Source: Anadara kagoshimensis
Taxonomy: Eukaryota > Mollusca > Bivalvia > Arcoida > Arcidae
Direction of reading: 5' to 3'
DNA: 64,000 nt
NCBI GenBank assembly: GCA_021292105.1
Contig: CM037866.1
Coordinates: forward strand, 2,960,607 to 3,024,606
Within the stretch, counting starts at the first letter, position 1. Each line of letters begins with the position of its first letter. The notes beneath the pieces were generated by a model that searched no databases, had not been told where the DNA came from, and saw only the letters and a program-made list of their open reading frames with translations. Of the stretch, positions 59,564-64,000 are shown piece by piece. The translations under genes were made by a program, and so were the position numbers.

Positions 59564-60715
59564 CTTTGTTTCAGGGAGCAAGAAGAAGAAGAAATAGTTC
59601 AAGACACAAGCGATATACTGGAAATGATACAGAATGCAAAGTCTGGAATTTGGAGAAAGGTATGGGAAATACTGGAACGCAAGCCTTATATTGTGAACTG
59701 CGTACCAGAGAAAAGTTCTTGGTCAGCTCTACATCAAGCAATTTATTTTGATGACATTCAAGCAGTCCAGATACTTGTAGAGCATTTTGGAGCGGATATT
59801 GTCACTTATACAAGACCTAATAACGATGGTGATGCGGAACCCGGAACAAGTGCTACACATTTGGCAAAACAGAGAAAAAATGTGGATATCTTATATTACT
59901 TAATTGCACAGGAACAACAACAGAGAGAGGTAGGGGACAAGGATCTCTCTCATTTTGCTTTTCATCAAAATGGCACAGTTTATCCATTTCAGAAATATCC
60001 GTTATTTCAGTTAACCATAGCTTCTTACAAATCTCTCTTTTCCTCAAGAAATCAATCTTTTGAAGGAAACGGGAGGAAGCATTTATCACAAGTAACCTTT
60101 GATATATTTCAACGTTTCGATGAAAAATGGGAAGAAGCTGCAATTAAGATTCGAAATACCTTATATGGAATCTACCCTGCTGATCTAAAGGAACTTTCTA
60201 ATCCAGAGTCCAAAAAGAAATTCTTTAAAAGGATTATCAAATTATATACAGAAAATTCATTATTTTTTTACATGCATTCAGCACTTCGACGACAGCATGG
60301 CGAAACTTATAAACCTTTAGCAACAGATCTTGCTTTGGCACCATTTGCATTGACTCTTAGTGCCATATTAATGCACTTTAAAGATCTGGAACCATATTCT
60401 GGTAAAACATACCGTGGAGTTAGAGAAAATGTTGTTGATCAGTACGAAGTTGGAACAACAATAATATTTTTCTCTTTTATATCGTCAAGCAAGCAAATAG
60501 AAGAGGCAAAGAAATTTTCCAGACGAAGGGGGACTTTGTTTATTTTCAACAACGATGTCACCGATAAAAGATGGCAACCAAGATCAATAGAAAAATGTTC
60601 AGAGTACCGTAAAGAAAAGGAATGTCTGTACCCCCTAGGTGTTGAATTTTCTGTTCTTTTTATCGACAAAACCAAGCGAGAAATTACACTTAAACTTTTA
60701 AACTCGAGAGTGTAA
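59564..60715 (+). CDS. ankyrin + mono-ADP-ribosyltransferase, last exon
   Basis: Open for 383 codons to TAA 60713-60715, from acceptor TTTATAG (phase 0); an alternative acceptor GTTTCAG lies 11 bases on. An acidic start (REQEEEEIVQ), then an ankyrin-type repeat (SWSALHQAIYF, QAVQILVEHFGAD, TRPNNDGD, ATHLAKQR) at residues ~50-120, then an ART domain from ~170. The R-S-E signature is visible: Arg in KTYRGV, Ser in FFSFISSSK, and the ExE motif EKE in YRKEKECLYP. ExE is the form used by arginine-type transferases. Known of the family: ARTs move ADP-ribose from NAD+ to protein side chains. No signal peptide or membrane segment is visible in this part, so an intracellular role is inferred. Poly(A) signals follow at 61002. 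Confidence 0.8.
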   Translation, partial: LCFREQEEEEIVQDTSDILEMIQNAKSGIWRKVWEILERKPYIVNCVPEKSSWSALHQAIYFDDIQAVQILVEHFGADIVTYTRPNNDGDAEPGTSATHLAKQRKNVDILYYLIAQEQQQREVGDKDLSHFAFHQNGTVYPFQKYPLFQLTIASYKSLFSSRNQSFEGNGRKHLSQVTFDIFQRFDEKWEEAAIKIRNTLYGIYPADLKELSNPESKKKFFKRIIKLYTENSLFFYMHSALRRQHGETYKPLATDLALAPFALTLSAILMHFKDLEPYSGKTYRGVRENVVDQYEVGTTIIFFSFISSSKQIEEAKKFSRRRGTLFIFNNDVTDKRWQPRSIEKCSEYRKEKECLYPLGVEFSVLFIDKTKREITLKLLNSRV

Positions 60716-61001
60716 AATTTGCAGAAGAAAGCAGTTATCCAATTTGACATTGAAGGCATGGAACATGTAAAATATCTCGTGATAATGTCTCCCAGTGGCT
60801 CTCTCATATTGCCAAAGTATGTCCTATGTTTTCTATTTATACTACAAAACCAATTGTTACCTCAATATCGCAGCGGAATGAACAAATGTTGGCAGTATAA
60901 GAATTTTTTTAAATATTGTAGAAGACAGTGCTGAGCCCAGATTCAAAAGTTTATTTTTTATTATGTCTGCTATTTGTTTGTGTTTGTTAAGGCAAATTTT
61001 T

Positions 61002-61016
61002 AATAAATCGAATAAA
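61002..61016 (+). promoter_or_regulatory. paired poly(A) signals
   Basis: AATAAA at 61002-61007 and again at 61011-61016, about 290 bases after the ART stop codon. Confidence 0.5.
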
Positions 61017-61905
61017 TTTGAACGATTCAAGGATTCAAGCAAGCTGATTTGTAACTTAATATTAAGCTGCATATTCGATATTCAGGGAAAGTTTCTGCAG
61101 ATGTTTTAGACATTAAAAGTAAAAAACTGACATAATCGGCAAGCCTATTTTTCTGCATATGATCAGATGTCATTTCTTATATTAACATTACAGTGGCGGT
61201 GAAACATGAATCCAACAGATATAGGAACTCATTAACATTAATTATGTAGACATTCATTTTGTAAACCATTGATTTTTGCGGTGTTAAACACAATCTTTAT
61301 TGACAATTACTGGATTAAAAGCACGCGAACACTAATTTATGATAATCACGTCATTCGCTTATGATAATGGTTTTGACGTAATGTAAACAGCATGTGGAAA
61401 AAATATCCTTTATTCCTTGTCATTTGTTTTTGAAAATAAATAATAAGCAAATTTTGAATATTTCATATATTATTTGATATCCTTTTTTAACCGATGGATT
61501 TACCACGAACCCTGCACGTTTTACTTATAATGTTTTAGGAAAGTCTGACATATAGAATAAACAGATAAACACGAATATAACGAACACCCTTACAACGAAT
61601 ATATGGTTAGTATGAAGTAAAAAATATTTGGCCAGACGTCTACTATATATAGGTCTCTTTACAACGGAAAATAAAAATAGAGTCTCTTATGCTTTGTTAT
61701 GAACATGTTGTGATATGTATGATAATTATTCTTATTTTATTATAATTATTTTTTATCATTTTGAGAATAAATAGTCATAGTCAGCAAACGTTTAATATTT
61801 CAGAAATCAATTAATATTTTCCTGCAATGAGAAGCAAGCTTATTGATGTATAAAAAGGAAAAATGATAATAGAAACATTTTGATAATCTCGTTTGTCATA
61901 CAGAA
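61017..61905. other. intergenic, nothing recognised
   Basis: AT-rich sequence after the ART gene without exon or clear repeat. Confidence 0.45.
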
Positions 61906-62160
61906 GGCGCGGTGGCCTAATGGATAAGACGTCAGTCTTCAAATCCAGGGTCTCTTACCGCTGTGAGTTCGAGTCCCGCTCGGACCACATGTTGGAAAGT
62001 GAATTTTCCTTACCGTTGGCCTTTACTGATTCACCTGGTATCAGTATAATGGACTGGGGAAGTGGTACGCTTGTCTGCGGCGTACTGCCTCTGTAAGCTA
62101 GCACGGTAAAGTCGCCCTGAGTGCGCGCTATTACAGGCAGACTGAATGTAAGACTAATAA
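61906..62160 (+). mobile_element. tRNA-Arg-like SINE
   Basis: The head GGCGCGGTGGCCTAATGGAT has an A box and, at 61967-61977, a B box GTTCGAGTCCC, but the tRNA arms do not pair as in a real tRNA. The body (TTGGAAAGTGAATTTTCCTT, CAGTATAATGGACTGGGGAA, GGTACGCTTGTCTGC) follows and ends with GAATGTAAGACTAATAA. A different family from the SINE at 15874. Confidence 0.75.
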
Positions 62161-62475
62161 GAGATCAAGATAGATTGTCATATTTACATTTAAACGTAGA
62201 GGTGTTAGTTATTATTTAGTGAGAATATTGTTTGTACTTTAGATTTATCACTCGCTCCTTTATCATATTACGTAAAAGAAGTTTTCCGATGAACGATTTG
62301 TATTGGGTGATGTTAAGTCATTTTCGTAACGGTTTTAATAGTTTATACAAATCAAACTCATATTTATTGCATATGTTAAGTTTACTAGAAATGCGACACC
62401 TTAAGGGGTTTCGCGGGAAAGAATTGAACAATCTAGAGGATTCCCATTGTATTCCAATATAGTTTTCCAGACAAT
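62161..62475. other. spacer, nothing recognised
   Basis: No exon or repeat that I can identify. Confidence 0.4.
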
Positions 62476-62740
62476 TAACCATTTCAGTACACTTGCACAT
62501 CTGTGACCTTGACCCTTTAATCAACGACCTTCATCTTTACAGTAAAATGACCGTTGTATCAATACCTACAATATTCCAATATACATGCCTATAATAGTGT
62601 AAGGTTTTCCAGATAATTAACAATTTAAATATTTTTTGTATCTATGACCTTCACCTATGAACGCATGACCTTCATTTTCATCTCAAAATGAATGTTGTAC
62701 AAATACCTACAACAATCCAATATACATGCCTTTATACACA
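62476..62740 (-). repeat. two diverged units of the 145-bp satellite, reversed
   Basis: ATACCTACAATATTCCAATA then TACATGCCT is the reverse complement of the 145-bp unit at 7110-8030; it occurs at about 62563 and 62704 (about 141 bp apart), with GACCTTGACC-type text between. Confidence 0.75.
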
Positions 62741-64000
62741 TGTCATGAGGCCCTGGGCGCTCATCTGTGAATGATTTAAATTCTACACATTTTCAAGTAA
62801 TGTTAACAGGGTTCATTTTTAGTCCACATAAACTTGACTTAGCTTTTGTCCTGAACATTGTTCTGGACAAATTATATAAAATTTGGACAAAACATATGGA
62901 CTCTAGAATGTTTTTATGATTTGATGTAAAAACCTAATAATTGACCCAACATGACCCATATACGAACTTGGCCTTGCTTTGGTCATGAACATCATTCTGG
63001 ACAAATTATATGCAGATTGGGCAAATAATATCATAAATATGTACACTAAAGTGTTAACAAGGTTTTTCTATGATTTGACATAGTGACCTACCTATTGACC
63101 CAACATGACCCATATACGAACTTGACCTTGCTTTTGCAATGGACATTGTTCTGGACAAATTATATGATGATTGGACAAAAAATATGGACTCTAGAGTGTT
63201 AACAAGGTGTTTCTATGATTTGACCCAGTGACCTACTTATTGACCCAACATGACCCATTTACAATCTTGACCTTGCTATTGTCATGTACATTGTTCTGGA
63301 CAAATTATATGAAGATTGGACAAAACATATGGACTCTAAGAGTGTTAATAAGGTTTTTCTTCAGTTTGATCTAGTGACCTACTTATTTAACCAACATGAC
63401 CCATATACGAACTTGACCTTGCTTTGGTCATGAACATTGTTCTGGACAAATTATATCAAGATTGGACATAAAACATTGACGCTATTGTGTTAACAAGGTT
63501 TTTCTATGATTTGGCCTAATAACCTACATGTACTTATTTACCCAACATGACCCATATATATGAAACTGACCTTGTCTTTGTCATGAATATTGTTCTGGAC
63601 AAATTATATTAAGATTGAACAAAACATATGGACTCTAGATTAGAGTGTTTACAACGTTTTTCTTTAATTTGATCTAGTGACCTACTTACTATACCAACAT
63701 CACCAATATACAAACCTGACCTTGCTTTGGTCATGATCATTGTTCTGGACGAACTATATGAAGATTGGACAAAAAATATGGACTCTATAGTGTTAAAAAG
63801 GTTTTTCTATGATTTGACCAAGTGACTGATATATTGACCCAACATGACCCATATACGAATTTGACTTAGTTTTTGTCCTGAACACCGTTCTGGACAAGTT
63901 TGAGGAAGTTATAACTAAACCTGTGGCCTCTCTAGAGTGTTAACAATAAAAAGTTGACGAACAATGCAGGACGCACGACTGACAAAGACTGATCACAATA
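62741..64000 (-). mobile_element. second satellite-bearing element, reverse orientation, cut by window end
   Basis: The left end GAGGCCCTGGGCGCTCATCT is a shortened form of the reversed right end of the 6394-8264 element. The right end CAAAGACTGATCACAATA at 64000 is where its other terminus (reverse of AGCTATTGCAATCTATCACC) should follow. In between lies a tandem array with a different unit. Confidence 0.65.
62840..63900 (+). repeat. ~145-154-bp tandem repeat, about seven units
   Basis: The anchor CAACATGACCCATATACGAA recurs at about 62951, 63105, 63250, 63396, 63547, 63699 and 63844, so the spacing is 145-154 bp. Each unit has GACCTTGCTTTGGTCATGAA, TTGTTCTGGACAAATTATAT and GTGTTAACAAGGTTTTTCTA. 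The sequence differs from the 145-bp unit at 7110-8030. Confidence 0.9.

Noticed and set aside
61906..61982. tRNA-Arg gene
   Set aside because: The arms do not pair properly and a SINE body follows directly.

Overview
The window is animal genomic DNA, most likely from a bivalve mollusc. Genes are split by introns with GT/AG borders, the DNA is AT-rich and crowded with repeats, and the protein families (Kazal inhibitors, a VWA plus peritrophin-type chitin-binding secreted protein, an ankyrin/ADP-ribosyltransferase protein) fit a mollusc. Several repeat families are of types I associate with bivalves: tRNA-derived SINEs, foldback MITEs, and elements carrying internal ~145-bp satellites. The species call is inference; no database search was possible.

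Left part (1-10 kb, + strand): the 3' end of one Kazal-domain gene (140-1516, its 5' part lies outside the window) and a complete three-exon secreted two-Kazal gene (5466-9811). In both, each Kazal domain whose two halves are in the window is cut by a phase-2 intron at the same place. The introns and spacers hold a 53-bp satellite, MITEs, a SINE and a 1.9-kb satellite-bearing element.

10.3-17.8 kb (- strand): a seven-exon gene for a secreted protein of 743 residues, convergent with the Kazal gene. It has a signal peptide, a lysozyme/transglycosylase-like N-terminal module, a VWA domain with a full MIDAS, a Thr-rich linker, a Cys-containing module and three CBM14 domains. The set of domains recalls Pif/BMSP-type shell matrix proteins.

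18-47 kb: mostly a repeat-rich, gene-poor stretch. It holds a weak two-exon gene candidate (19.6-21.0 kb), a 1.15-kb tandem duplication, a dead LINE fragment, a second duplicated block (34.0-36.7 kb) with a hairpin insertion, foldback elements, and a TIR element nested inside another copy of itself.

36.8/47.6-60.7 kb (+ strand): pieces of a gene for an ankyrin plus ADP-ribosyltransferase protein. Four exons join in phase 0 (47599-47682, 49905-50266, 50826-50906, 59564-60715), except that the second carries a one-base frameshift. A weak first-exon candidate lies at 36794. The last intron holds a 7.85-kb full-length LINE in antisense (50991-58840), with a poly(A) tail, a 10-bp target-site duplication, a two-part ORF2 (endonuclease plus reverse transcriptase, one frameshift) and an ORF1 that ends in an IMPACT/UPF0029-like domain. 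That ORF1 fusion is the most unusual thing I see.

60.7-64 kb: the 3' end of the ART gene, a tRNA-Arg-like SINE, and a second satellite-bearing element in the opposite orientation that runs off the window.
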